Source of the DNA: Halomonas sp. McH1-25
GTDB lineage: Bacteria; Pseudomonadota; Gammaproteobacteria; Pseudomonadales; Halomonadaceae
Direction of reading: 5' to 3'
NCBI RefSeq assembly: GCF_022348165.1
Contig: NZ_JAKRFI010000009.1
Span: 62,001-126,000 of the forward strand
Length of the DNA: 64,000 nucleotides
Below the pieces are notes generated by a model. That model saw nothing but the letters and a program-made list of their open reading frames with translations, made no database searches and was not told the origin of the DNA. Within the stretch, counting starts at the first letter, position 1. Each line of letters opens with the position of its first letter. A program made the position numbers and the translations under genes. Shown here one piece after another: positions 18,025 to 26,249 of this stretch.

Positions 18025-18621
18025 TAAACTGCGCCCGTAATCGGTCATGCATCCGTTCGAACCTGCCCTGTTGACTCCAGCGGCGGAACGTTCGGTAGAC
18101 GTTCTGCCAGGGTGGAAAGCCCCTGGGCAGCATGCGCCACGAGCACCCGCTACGAACCACATAACAGCAGGCGTCGACCAGCAGTCGCCGAGGATAACGG
18201 GGTGGCGTGCCGCGTTGGCCTTCCTCCTCGAAGAGGTCAGCAACAAGACGCCACTCCGCGTCGGTCGATGAGCTGAGATAGCACTGTTCGGGGCGTTGAC
18301 GGCGATTGGCTTGTTGATAGCCATAACGACGTTCTGGCTCATCCTGGCGGGCAGGGAGTGTTGCCGCGCGCTCACGCCGAATGCCCATCTCTTCCAGGCG
18401 CCTGCGTATGGTCATGTGATGCACGGAGAGGCCTGTCCGTCGGCAAAAGTATCCGTGAGCTCACTGAGTGTTGCCAGTTGTTATTCTTCAACAAGCTGAC
18501 GAAGCAGGCTTTTTTTCAGCTTCACCGAGCTTTCTTGGTCGTCCACCTTGCGACAATGGATCTCTCCCTGAGTGGTAGAAACCCCATCGTCTCAGCTACT
18601 TATTTTTTTGTAAACATCCTC
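18025..18621 (-). pseudogene. IS5-family transposase fragment, copy A
   Basis: The minus strand encodes HHMTIRRRLEEMGIRRERAA, DAEWRLVADLFEEEGQRGTP and SGCSWRMLPRGFPPWQNVY, the N-terminal half of an IS5-type transposase preceded by a winged-helix-like region. It ends at about 18025 against the IS21 fragment. The terminal repeat TTTGTAAACATCCTC (18607-18621) matches that of the longer copy at 47918-49097, which is in the same orientation. Confidence 0.8.
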
Positions 18622-18732
18622 TTAGTCGACCACTACATATGGGTAAAGGGAAAAGATTGCTCATGAAAGGAAGGACAACGGCTTCACTGATCAAGTCGCA
18701 ACTGAAAACCTATCCATGGTTCCGGAAACAGC

Positions 18733-18984
18733 TTAGATCTCATACACGTGGGGCTTCGGCTCGAAGTGAGGAGGGTAGGCCTCACTGGCGGCTGAGTGTC
18801 GAGGGCCTTGCTGGTGTTTTGAAGTGTTCTTGGCCTCCGCTGCGCTGGGCTTGCGGGTTCTCTCTATTGATTGAATAGTAACAGCTTCAGGCCCGCCTAG
18901 TTCTTGCGTGGAGAGGTAGACGAGCGCCATTGAGAGGCAGCCCAGAGTCAGTGCGGATAACAAAAGCTTATTCATTTGTTTCAT
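18733..18984 (-). CDS. Small N-terminally anchored protein, family of unknown function
   Basis: An 83-residue protein (or 80 from the second ATG at 18975) with one hydrophobic N-terminal segment, LLLSALTLGCLSMALVYLS, likely a signal anchor or signal peptide, followed by a polar tail. I do not recognise the family, but a clear paralogue lies at 60711-60941: both share LLLSALTLGCLS, ALVYLS, QE, PEA, IQ, ER and KPSAA in order and end in HVY(E/K)I. The conservation argues that it is a real gene. It lies 160 bp downstream of the M23 peptidase gene on the same strand, so the two may be co-transcribed. Confidence 0.65.
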   Translation of the reverse strand: MKQMNKLLLSALTLGCLSMALVYLSTQELGGPEAVTIQSIERTRKPSAAEAKNTSKHQQGPRHSAASEAYPPHFEPKPHVYEI

Positions 18985-19145
18985 GCAAGTTGCGATAGCT
19001 GAGGCAGGTTGAAGGAGTGGCTGGTCCCCCTAAGAAACCAGCAGTCTTCAGGAGGCGGGATTTCGCCTCCCTGAGATACAGTCCAAGAGGGTCACGCATT
19101 ATCTAGAGCGAACCCGCTGACATGCATCGCTAGCCCTCCATCAAA

Positions 19146-20879
19146 TCAACTACCCTCGTTCTGTGAGGGTAGTTTCGATCGACTAGCGACCATGGAGCCG
19201 TCCGTATCATGCTCAAGCTGAGCTAACAGTTGCTTGGATTCCTTTTTAAAGGCTGCGAGCGCTTGCCCAGATAAACGCTTGCCTTCCGGCAGCTTGACAC
19301 GCATGGCGTCGACCTGGCTGTTATTGACCATCAGTTCGTAATGAAGATGTGGTCCCGTGCTGCGGCCTGTGTTGCCGGATAGTGCGATCTCCTGGCCTAT
19401 GGAGACGCGCTCACCCTCAGACACCAAGCGCTTGGACAGGTGCATATAGCGAGTCTTATAGCCGTTGTCATGGCGGATCACAACGTAATTTCCCGCCCCA
19501 TTTGCCTGATAGGCCGATTTTACAACGCGCCCATCCGCTGGAGACTGAATAGAAGTGCCAGTAATTACTGCAAAGTCAGTGCCTCGGTGCGGACTAATTC
19601 GGCCAGTGATCGGGTGCTTACGGCGCAAGTTAAAAGACGAGCTGATCCTGTAAGTACCATCGAATGGCTTCCGGTTGAAGGCTGGGGCAAGACTGTAACC
19701 CTCCGGGGTATAGAAACGGTCATCCGTGGAGTTGCGAACGACAGCTAAGTCTATTTTCTCGCCTGCGTAGTGAGCAGCAAGGATACGTGAATCGGTAGCC
19801 TGGCCCTCGATCATGTCGGTTTCTACTAGCACCTGGAACTGATCCCCGCGCCGGGCGTCACGGCGGAAGTTAATCCTTTTAGAAAGAAGAGAGCTCAGTT
19901 CCGCCACTTCTGCGTAAGATAGGCCAGTGGCGCTGGCTGACTGAGCAAAGCTGCCATTGACTGTGCCCGCAAACAATCGCTCCGTTGTCTGAGCCGCTTT
20001 CTCAAAGCGAGTAACCTCGAAGCTCTTGCTATCGAGGTCGCGTTTTATCAGGAGGCCGGAACGTGCGTCCTCCATGATCCGTAGCGCCAACAATTCACCG
20101 GCTTCGTTAATTTTGAAGTCGAAGCTGTCACCGATACGCCAGCGTGTGAAGGCCTTCTTGTTCGGGATCTCTTCGAGAAGTTTCATAACGTCGCTATAGC
20201 CTAGCCCTAGGGTACGTTCAGCCATGTCTGCGAAGGTATCACCGGCCTGGATGGTGTAAGTTTCCCATGATGGGACAAACTTCTCGTTGGCTGCCAGTTC
20301 CTCCTGCAGATCGACCTCCCCATCGTTGAGTATCAGTGGGTCGATAGATAAGCCATCATAGGAAGTACCGTCAGATTCGCTATCGCTGGTTCCATTTACC
20401 GGTCCGGTAAGCTGCATCGCCAAGTGCAGCGCCTGGCTGTCCAATTTGTCAGCCTCCTCATCACCTTCTGGCTTAGGCGTGTGAGCGCTGGGTCTTGCCA
20501 GCGTGGACGCACGAATGGTGGTGCCTTGGGTCGTTGCGCTAAGAAAGCGGGTATCAATAACTTCGCCTGCTATCAGGCGGGGCGGCAGGGAGGTCTGTTG
20601 CGAAGAATCTACAGTGGGCTTGACGAGCCCGGTCGGCTCCTGAACGGGACTCGCATAGTTGATGCTGGCTTTGGCATCCGGCTTGATGTCAGCCTGCGCC
20701 TGAAAATCGGTTGGCAGCCCAATGCTTAGCAAGCTGGCCTCGGCGGGGGGCATGCTGTCCCTATCGTAAGCCTCTAAAAAAGAGAATATTTCTTGTGCGC
20801 CCAGAAACGTAACTATCGTAGCTACGGGCAAAATCAGTAGCTTATGGGTGCGGGGCAGTGAGTGAAGGACTCTTGGCAT
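19146..20879 (-). CDS. M23-family peptidoglycan endopeptidase (MepM/OapA-like)
   Basis: A 577-residue periplasmic, membrane-anchored murein hydrolase predicted to cut peptide cross-links. An N-terminal hydrophobic segment (KLLILPVATIVTFLGAQEIF) acts as anchor. A low-complexity region follows to about residue 190, then an OapA/LysM-like domain (YTIQAGDTFADMAERTLGLG), a Csd3-like second domain, and the M23 zinc site: HRGTDFAV and HLHYELMVNN with the first His in ISPHRGTDF. The layout and length follow MepM-type hydrolases. It is flanked by metal and copper genes on both sides; as M23 enzymes need Zn2+, an accessory copy on a metal element is of interest. An inverted repeat (AACTACCCTC/GAGGGTAGTT, 19148-19174) spans its last codons. 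Confidence 0.88.
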   Translation of the reverse strand: MPRVLHSLPRTHKLLILPVATIVTFLGAQEIFSFLEAYDRDSMPPAEASLLSIGLPTDFQAQADIKPDAKASINYASPVQEPTGLVKPTVDSSQQTSLPPRLIAGEVIDTRFLSATTQGTTIRASTLARPSAHTPKPEGDEEADKLDSQALHLAMQLTGPVNGTSDSESDGTSYDGLSIDPLILNDGEVDLQEELAANEKFVPSWETYTIQAGDTFADMAERTLGLGYSDVMKLLEEIPNKKAFTRWRIGDSFDFKINEAGELLALRIMEDARSGLLIKRDLDSKSFEVTRFEKAAQTTERLFAGTVNGSFAQSASATGLSYAEVAELSSLLSKRINFRRDARRGDQFQVLVETDMIEGQATDSRILAAHYAGEKIDLAVVRNSTDDRFYTPEGYSLAPAFNRKPFDGTYRISSSFNLRRKHPITGRISPHRGTDFAVITGTSIQSPADGRVVKSAYQANGAGNYVVIRHDNGYKTRYMHLSKRLVSEGERVSIGQEIALSGNTGRSTGPHLHYELMVNNSQVDAMRVKLPEGKRLSGQALAAFKKESKQLLAQLEHDTDGSMVASRSKLPSQNEGS

Positions 20880-21456
20880 GGAAACTTAGCAACAGGTCAG
20901 GTGAAGTGAAATGACAGCACCTTAACCCAAGCAGCACGATATGCCTACCCTACAGGGCAAGCTGATGCCACATGGCGAATCATTGCAACAATGTAATTAT
21001 TATGCGGAACGCTATGCTTCTCTTCAAGCTAAGTCAACAAATTCCCTAGCGATAAGCCCACCGTGATAGGTGAGGAAGGAAATAAATTTCATCCTAATAG
21101 GCGGCAATGAGCGTAATCTTAGCCAGGTTGAGGGCATCTCAGCCGTATAATTAGTGGATAATCAGGGGTTGGTAAAATTAGTGTTTAATCCTATCTTAGG
21201 TTTAGACGCGGGTCTCGGATGTCCACACCATGATAGGCGGTGGGTCTTGCAGGAATGGGGCGCACTGGGGTTGCAGCGACCAAGATACCCGCGAGGTGGC
21301 CATTGTCTGGGGCTCGTAGGCGAAGCAGTCGTACATGAGGCGACAAGGTCGGACCAAGCACGCTCCCGACTGCCTTTATGTGCTTGCCATGGCAGTTTCG
21401 CTGCGTGAACAGCGCGCGAGGCGTTTAGGTAGGTCCGCCTCTGTAGAGGAGGAGAG
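20880..21456. other. Intergenic region between divergent peptidase and copper cluster
   Basis: About 580 bp without a gene I can support. The first 300 bp are AT-rich and should contain the divergent promoters. The part from 21210 to 21420 is GC-rich like coding DNA and may be a decayed gene, but no frame gave a recognisable protein. Confidence 0.4.
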
Positions 21457-22298
21457 ATGGTAGAACTGGAGCGGGTTCTCGCCTACCTGTTGCCTTGGGA
21501 ATTCTCGCCGGCTTGGGCTCTCGCCTGCCTAGCTATGGTAGGTCTATACCTGCGTGGTTAAGCCGGCGGCGGCGTAGCGGGAAGGCTGAAGGCTTTTGGC
21601 GACCGCTCGCCTTCTTCCTGGGTGTCGTAGCGATCTATGCAGTGACGCAGACCCATTACGACTACCTAGCGCAGTACATGTTCTTCACGCACCGTGCTCA
21701 GCATCTGGTCCTGCACCATGCAGCACCGTTTCTCATCGCCTTGGCTGCACCGCTACCGGTGCTGGCCGCAGGCGTGCCGAATCAGATGAAAGGTTTCCCA
21801 GGGCGTGCGATCGCAGTGCGCATACTCTGGCCTTTGTATCGTCTTCTGCAGCATCCGGTTGTAGCGCCGATGTTATTCGTCGGGCTGATCTACTTCTGGC
21901 TCATTCCAGAGGTTCACTTTGACGCGATGTTGAGCCGCCAGCTCTACCAAGTAATGAACTGGAGCATGATGCTTGATGGGCTGCTGTTCTGGTGGTTGAT
22001 GCTCGACCCACGGACGCCAGAGCAGGGCGGGCTCGGCTATGGAACGCGTATTGTCGTGCTTCTTGCGGTGGTGCCGCCACAGATTTTTCTGGGCGCTTAT
22101 CTCACCTTCAGTAAATATGAGCTGTTTGACGTCTATGCTGTGTGCGGCCGTGCTTGGCCGCTCGCGCCATTGGCGGATCAACAGCTCGGCGGCCTGATTA
22201 CCTGGATTCCGGCGACCATGATGAGCGTGCTCGGGGTTCTGATCGTGATCCGCTACCTCCTTGGGGAAAACCGATGGCAAGCTTTATCTTTACAGTGA
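21457..22298 (+). pseudogene. ctaG: CtaG-type cytochrome oxidase copper assembly protein, frameshifted
   Basis: A caa3_CtaG-family membrane protein (about 280 residues, seven helices) that helps insert copper in terminal oxidases. ATG 21457 follows GAGGAGGAGAG and reads MVELERVLAYLLPWEFSPAW up to VGLYLRG, then meets TAA at about 21559. In the next frame the protein continues without a gap (LSRRRRSGKAEGFWRPLAFF, FFTHRAQHLVLHHAAPFLIA, VHFDAMLSRQLYQVMNWSMM) to 22298. A single-base deletion near 21555 explains this. Either the gene is inactive or the read has an error. It heads the ctaG-PCuAC-SCO cluster, 11 bp before the next gene. Confidence 0.85.
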
Positions 22299-22309
22299 AG
22301 AGGAGAAAG

Positions 22310-22744
22310 ATGTTGCGGTTTGACCGGCGACTGCTGTGGAACCTGGGGCTGCTCCTGCTTTCTTCTCTAGCCGCCGCCGATATCGAAGTCGAGACTCCCC
22401 GCCTGCGATTGCTACCGGGAGATTTGCCTGCGGCGGGCTACTTCAGCCTGAGCAACACTGGTGACGAATCCGCGGCCTTGGTGGGCGCGGATAGCGCCAC
22501 TTTCGGGCGCGTGAGGATGCACCAAAGCATACAAGAGAACGGAGTGGCAAGCATGGAGCCAGTGCCGCGCCTTGAGCTTGCGCCGGGAGAGACTGTCGAG
22601 TTCGCACCGGGCGGTTATCACCTCATGCTCATGGAGCGCGGACAGCCTCTGGCTTTGGGTGATGAGGTGACCGTCACGCTCGAGTTTGAAGATGGCAGGC
22701 GCACGCCGGTGGTTTTTCGCGCCGTTTCGCCGGCTTCGTTATAG
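22310..22744 (+). CDS. Periplasmic copper chaperone, PCu(A)C family
   Basis: A 144-residue secreted protein. The start MLRFDRRLL at 22310 follows AGGAG; the signal peptide runs to about LAAA. PCu(A)C proteins hold Cu(I) by two Met and two His in a cupredoxin-like fold and deliver it to Cu sites of oxidases together with SCO. The conserved ligand pattern is visible: RMHQS (residues about 65-69), then ASMEPV, then GGYHLMLM. It lies between ctaG and the SCO gene, which starts 9 bp later. The neighbouring oxidases in this window are quinol oxidases without Cu-A, so the client may be Cu-B of CyoB or an oxidase elsewhere. Confidence 0.9.
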   Translation: MLRFDRRLLWNLGLLLLSSLAAADIEVETPRLRLLPGDLPAAGYFSLSNTGDESAALVGADSATFGRVRMHQSIQENGVASMEPVPRLELAPGETVEFAPGGYHLMLMERGQPLALGDEVTVTLEFEDGRRTPVVFRAVSPASL

Positions 22745-22753
22745 GTGAGAACA

Positions 22754-23332
22754 ATGTGCAAGAAGCTACTGCTGTTGCTAGGGGTCATGTTGCTTGTCGG
22801 CTGTTCCGAGCCAAGCTGGCAGACTAAAGATATCTCTGGGCTCATGCCGCCACTGGAATTCGAGCTGACAAACGAGAATGGAAGGACGGTCAGTGCTGAG
22901 GATTACCGTGGGCAAGTCACGCTGCTCTTTTTCGGTTTCACTCACTGCCCCGATATCTGTCCGACGACGCTCTCGCATCTCGCAACAATCTCAGATGAGT
23001 TGGGGGAAGAGGCACGTGGTAACTTGCAGGTATTATTTGTATCAGTCGATCCGGCCCGCGACGATCCCGAGACACTAAGCGAATATACTGATGCCTTTGG
23101 CGCCGAATTCATCGGTCTTACCGGTGACAAGGCCGCATTGGAGGCACTAACGCGCCGCTATCGCGTGACCTACGGCTACGGAGAAAAGGATGAAGCCGGC
23201 AACTACGATGTGTCGCATTCAAGTGCTGTATTCGCATTCGATCGCGACGGGGAAGTGCAACTTCTGATACGTGAGAGCGACCCAAGGGAGGCCGTTGTCG
23301 GCGACCTGCGTCAGCTCCTAGCCAGCAGTTAA
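22754..23332 (+). CDS. SCO1/SenC/PrrC-family copper chaperone lipoprotein
   Basis: A 192-residue thioredoxin-fold protein involved in copper delivery or thiol reduction during oxidase assembly. A lipobox (LLVGCSEPS) at residues 13-17 predicts an inner-membrane lipoprotein. The CxxxC copper motif (THCPDICPTTL) and the distant His (DVSHSSAVFAF) are both present, so all three Cu ligands remain. The start ATG 22754 (MCKKLLLLLG) is preferred to the upstream GTG 22745. It ends the ctaG-PCuAC-SCO cluster. Confidence 0.93.
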   Translation: MCKKLLLLLGVMLLVGCSEPSWQTKDISGLMPPLEFELTNENGRTVSAEDYRGQVTLLFFGFTHCPDICPTTLSHLATISDELGEEARGNLQVLFVSVDPARDDPETLSEYTDAFGAEFIGLTGDKAALEALTRRYRVTYGYGEKDEAGNYDVSHSSAVFAFDRDGEVQLLIRESDPREAVVGDLRQLLASS

Positions 23333-23636
23333 CCTTTGAGCCTCTTGTTACATCGCCCAGACAGACATGGGATCGAGAACGTTGAGCTTGCCTATACCGA
23401 TCAGGCTGCAGACCAACGCAGGACACTCATCCCCTCGATACGAGCCGTAACAGCTAGTTTCTGCTACCCAGCCACAGTACGCAACGATGGCCTGTGTCCT
23501 CCCGATAGCGGCACAGCCCGTCGGATTGAGCATGCAGGCCGTCTATGGCTGCCTTCATATAACGGCCATTGGCCACATGCCAGCCAGGATTACCCCTCAG
23601 TCAGCCGGGTAGCAAACGGCGTGGCGGGTTATATCT
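23333..23636. other. Intergenic region, nothing recognised
   Basis: About 300 bp between the convergent SCO and DsbA-like genes. Open frames cross it, but none has a start signal or family resemblance. Confidence 0.4.
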
Positions 23637-24293
23637 TTAATTACTGGAGGCGATCTCCTCACGAACTAGGTCTTTTAGTTGCTGCACACCAAATGAGGGA
23701 AGTGGCTGGCCATTGACGAAAAATGTCGGGGTTTTCATGATGCCTAGCGCCGCTACATCCTCTTTGTCCTGGTTAATGGTAGCGTCTATATCCGGCCTGA
23801 TCATACTTTGCCGTGCTGTTTCAACATCAAGACCTGCAGCTTCCGCTGCTACCCAAGCTTTATCGAGACGCGGTCTGCCGTGAGCTGCCCACTCTGGCTG
23901 CGCGGCAAGCACCGCCTCAAGAACTGACTTGAAAACTCCTTGTAGCCTTGCAGCCTCAAGGAGGCGTACCACTTCCTCCGAGCCCTTATGGAATGGTGTA
24001 TACCTCAGGACAAGGCGGACATCGTTGGGATTCTCGGCGAGGATTCGCTTCACTATCGGGTAGAAGGCCCGGCAAGCCTCACAGGAGGGATCAAAAAACT
24101 CCACGATGGTCACGGGAGCATCCTGTGGGCCAAAACTAGGCGAATAGGAACGCTCCAGACGGTTTTCCCGATCTTCTGCGGATGGCTCAGTATCCGCTGC
24201 TTGCAGCGATGCAGTGCTGGAATAAATAAACATAGCCGCTGCTATGGCCACGGCGACGATTATGACGGTAAAGGAGATAGTCTTTCTGGTCAT
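23637..24293 (-). CDS. DsbA/DsbG-like periplasmic thiol-disulfide protein
   Basis: A 218-residue protein with an N-terminal membrane anchor (ISFTVIIVAVAIAAAMFIY) and a DsbA-type thioredoxin domain. The active site is CEAC in VTIVEFFDPSCEACRAFYP and the cis-Pro loop is GIMKTPTFFVNGQPL. GGAGG directly before ATG 24293 decides the start; the frame open to 24515 is not used. It closely resembles the second copy at 36400-37089 (same EF-DP-C-x2-C block, RYxxFHKG, EAARLQGVF). No DsbB or DsbD partner is nearby. It is probably an oxidase or isomerase for metal-stressed envelope proteins. Confidence 0.9.
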   Translation of the reverse strand: MTRKTISFTVIIVAVAIAAAMFIYSSTASLQAADTEPSAEDRENRLERSYSPSFGPQDAPVTIVEFFDPSCEACRAFYPIVKRILAENPNDVRLVLRYTPFHKGSEEVVRLLEAARLQGVFKSVLEAVLAAQPEWAAHGRPRLDKAWVAAEAAGLDVETARQSMIRPDIDATINQDKEDVAALGIMKTPTFFVNGQPLPSFGVQQLKDLVREEIASSN

Positions 24294-24578
24294 TGGGATC
24301 CTCCCAAGCGAGTGGTCATGACACCACAGCATAGCGTGAAACGATAGATCAGGCAGCAGGGCTGGGCGGGCAGTCGCCAGCCAATGCCTTCGAGCAGTAC
24401 GGCGCTTCGGCTGATATTGGATGGATGATACCTTCCTTTGCTTGGAGCCAGGCGAAGCGGTCATGATCAAGCATTTAAGAAGAGGCAGCCATTGGTCGTC
24501 CCACCAGAGCAGCATTACCCGATCGACGCGCCGGCCTCGGAAGACGAATACTGCCGGAGAACGGGTATCGAGCTTCGT

Positions 24579-25297
24579 TTAGCTAAAAATCGCCGCAGCT
24601 ATAAAGAATGGGATGAAACCAGCAAAGAACATTCCGGCGATCAGAGGATTGGATTCTTGCTTATGTGCCTCTCGTAGTAATTCTTCCACAACCAGATAAG
24701 CCAGTGCTACTGCCCCAAACGCTTCGATAAATGTCTTGATGTTATCGCCTCCTGTGCTAGCCCAACCTCCTAACATGCCGCCAACAACAACGCCAATGCC
24801 GACTAGCCCAGGCATTCCTATTCGTTTAAATTTACCCCAGTCATCCCCTCCTATTTCATCAGTTAGCGTTAATCCCAAGAAGATAAGCTCTGGAATAAGG
24901 GCAATCACAAAAACGATAGAGACCATGCTCGGTGGGTTACTGCTGGAATTGATAGCAAGGCCCATTAGTACGCCATCTGCCAGCACATCAGCAATGATAG
25001 TGAAACCGAGGGCTATACACTGCCACTACTTTGGCCATAGCTTCTGATAAACAGCATCAAGCCGAGGCCCAATGCCATGCCAATTCCCATGATCCAAGGC
25101 CCGGAGGGGTCTTCTAAGAGCCGCTTAAGGACTTCTGCTGTCAGGCCAGCAAATACTGCACCAGCCGCAAGGTGCTGAACCACTGAACGGGTACGCCTTG
25201 AAGGCTCGCGAAGCGCTGACCAAATGCCACCGGCAATTAATGATAACATGCCGATGAGACCAATCACTCCCCCTCTAAGCAGCGCTTCAGCTAACAC
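24579..25297 (-). pseudogene. ZIP-family metal transporter, frameshifted
   Basis: Two adjoining frames make one ZIP-type protein of about 239 residues. The first runs from 25297 (MLAEALLRGGVIGLIGMLSL) to 25013. The second reads ALGFTIIADVLADGVLMGLA, then ELIFLGLTLTDEIG, and ends FFAGFIPFFIAAAIFS at 24579. They join at about 25005-25015 with a one-base shift. The DGVLMG motif corresponds to the metal-site helix of ZIPs (compare DLFSDGLLIGAG in the intact gene at 44070). The ZIP assignment is good; the substrate is unknown. It lies upstream of the DsbA-like gene on the same strand. Confidence 0.75.
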
Positions 25298-25693
25298 AAT
25301 GTTATCCCCATAAAGGTAAACTGCTAACTAGACTGATGATTTCTAAAATACTATTGGGTAAGCTAGAACGACGTTGACCATATTGCAAGGTTCCCAGCCA
25401 TTTATATTGGGCGGAAATGCATTTATGACCAAGCTCCAGGATCATGCCTAACTTTTCGCGATAACTGAACTGTAACTGTAAGGTAACAGTGTTTAATTGT
25501 TTAAAACAATACCGCTACTATGTTGCGAAGATTAAGCCCCTGATCGGCTATATAAAATATTGACCACACACCACTGCTCGCTTGCTATAGAGGGACGAGG
25601 CTTACAATATGCGTCCTCAGGCCGCAGCCCCTGCCACTAGGGGAAGCTCAACTACAATTGAGACACTTGTAGGCGTTAATTAACGGAGATTGC
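25298..25693. other. AT-rich intergenic region upstream of the fasciclin gene
   Basis: About 400 bp with no gene. A possible promoter for the fasciclin gene is TTGACC at about 25560 followed by TATAGA-like sequence. The spacing is not ideal and I do not list it separately. Confidence 0.35.
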
Positions 25694-26248
25694 ATGATAA
25701 GGAATAGAACCGTCTTTCTGAGAGCTTGGATCGTCCTCACATTTTCAGGGGTCGTCTTGTCAGCACATGCTAAAACGGAGCCTGGCGATCTGCTTGATGC
25801 GGCCAGGCAATCCGGCCATTTCGATGTGTATATGAAGGCACTTGCCAAGACCGGCATGGTAGCTGAGATGGAGGGGGACGGTCCTTTCACGATCTTTGCG
25901 CCGACCGATGAGGCCTTTGCCCGGATGCCCGAGGACAAGCGAGAGATTCTGTTCAGTTCTGAACATGTCGCCGACCTGAGGAAATTGCTTCGCTATTATA
26001 TCGTGCCTGGGCGAATTCCCGAGGACGAGGCGGATGTGGTCGGGCATGTCCAGGCGTTGACGCAGCAGTTCTATATCAAGCGACAGGATGGCCAACTGAT
26101 GGCCAACGATGCCAAGGTCGTGGTGCCAGCAAAGCATACCAGCAACGGCATTCTCTATGGCATCGATAGAGTGCTGATGCCGCACTATCAGAACCTGTTC
26201 CTGCCCGGACCTCCCAACAAGACCAACAACGATAGATCCAGCCGGTAA
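25694..26248 (+). CDS. Secreted fasciclin (FAS1) domain protein
   Basis: A 184-residue exported protein: signal peptide to about SAHA (residue 27), then one FAS1 domain with the two conserved boxes, GPFTIFAPTDEAFARMPED and, at the end, SNGILYGIDRVLMP. FAS1 proteins are adhesive or extracellular ligand-binding modules. GGAG precedes ATG 25694. It is convergent with cydC, with only one base between stops. Its role beside the oxidase genes is unknown. Confidence 0.92.
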   Translation: MIRNRTVFLRAWIVLTFSGVVLSAHAKTEPGDLLDAARQSGHFDVYMKALAKTGMVAEMEGDGPFTIFAPTDEAFARMPEDKREILFSSEHVADLRKLLRYYIVPGRIPEDEADVVGHVQALTQQFYIKRQDGQLMANDAKVVVPAKHTSNGILYGIDRVLMPHYQNLFLPGPPNKTNNDRSSR

Positions 26249-26249
26249 C

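Noticed and set aside
20960-21010. Zur-like box upstream of the M23 peptidase
   Set aside because: ACAATGTAATTATTATGCGG resembles an AT-rich half of a Zur site but has poor symmetry; not enough to call.
21457-21570. Programmed ribosomal frameshift in ctaG
   Set aside because: No slippery heptamer or following pseudoknot is evident at the shift point and CtaG is not known to use recoding; a mutation or sequence error is simpler.
23336-23716. 126-codon frame after the SCO gene
   Set aside because: No start signal or recognisable protein character, and it runs into the opposite strand of the DsbA-like gene.
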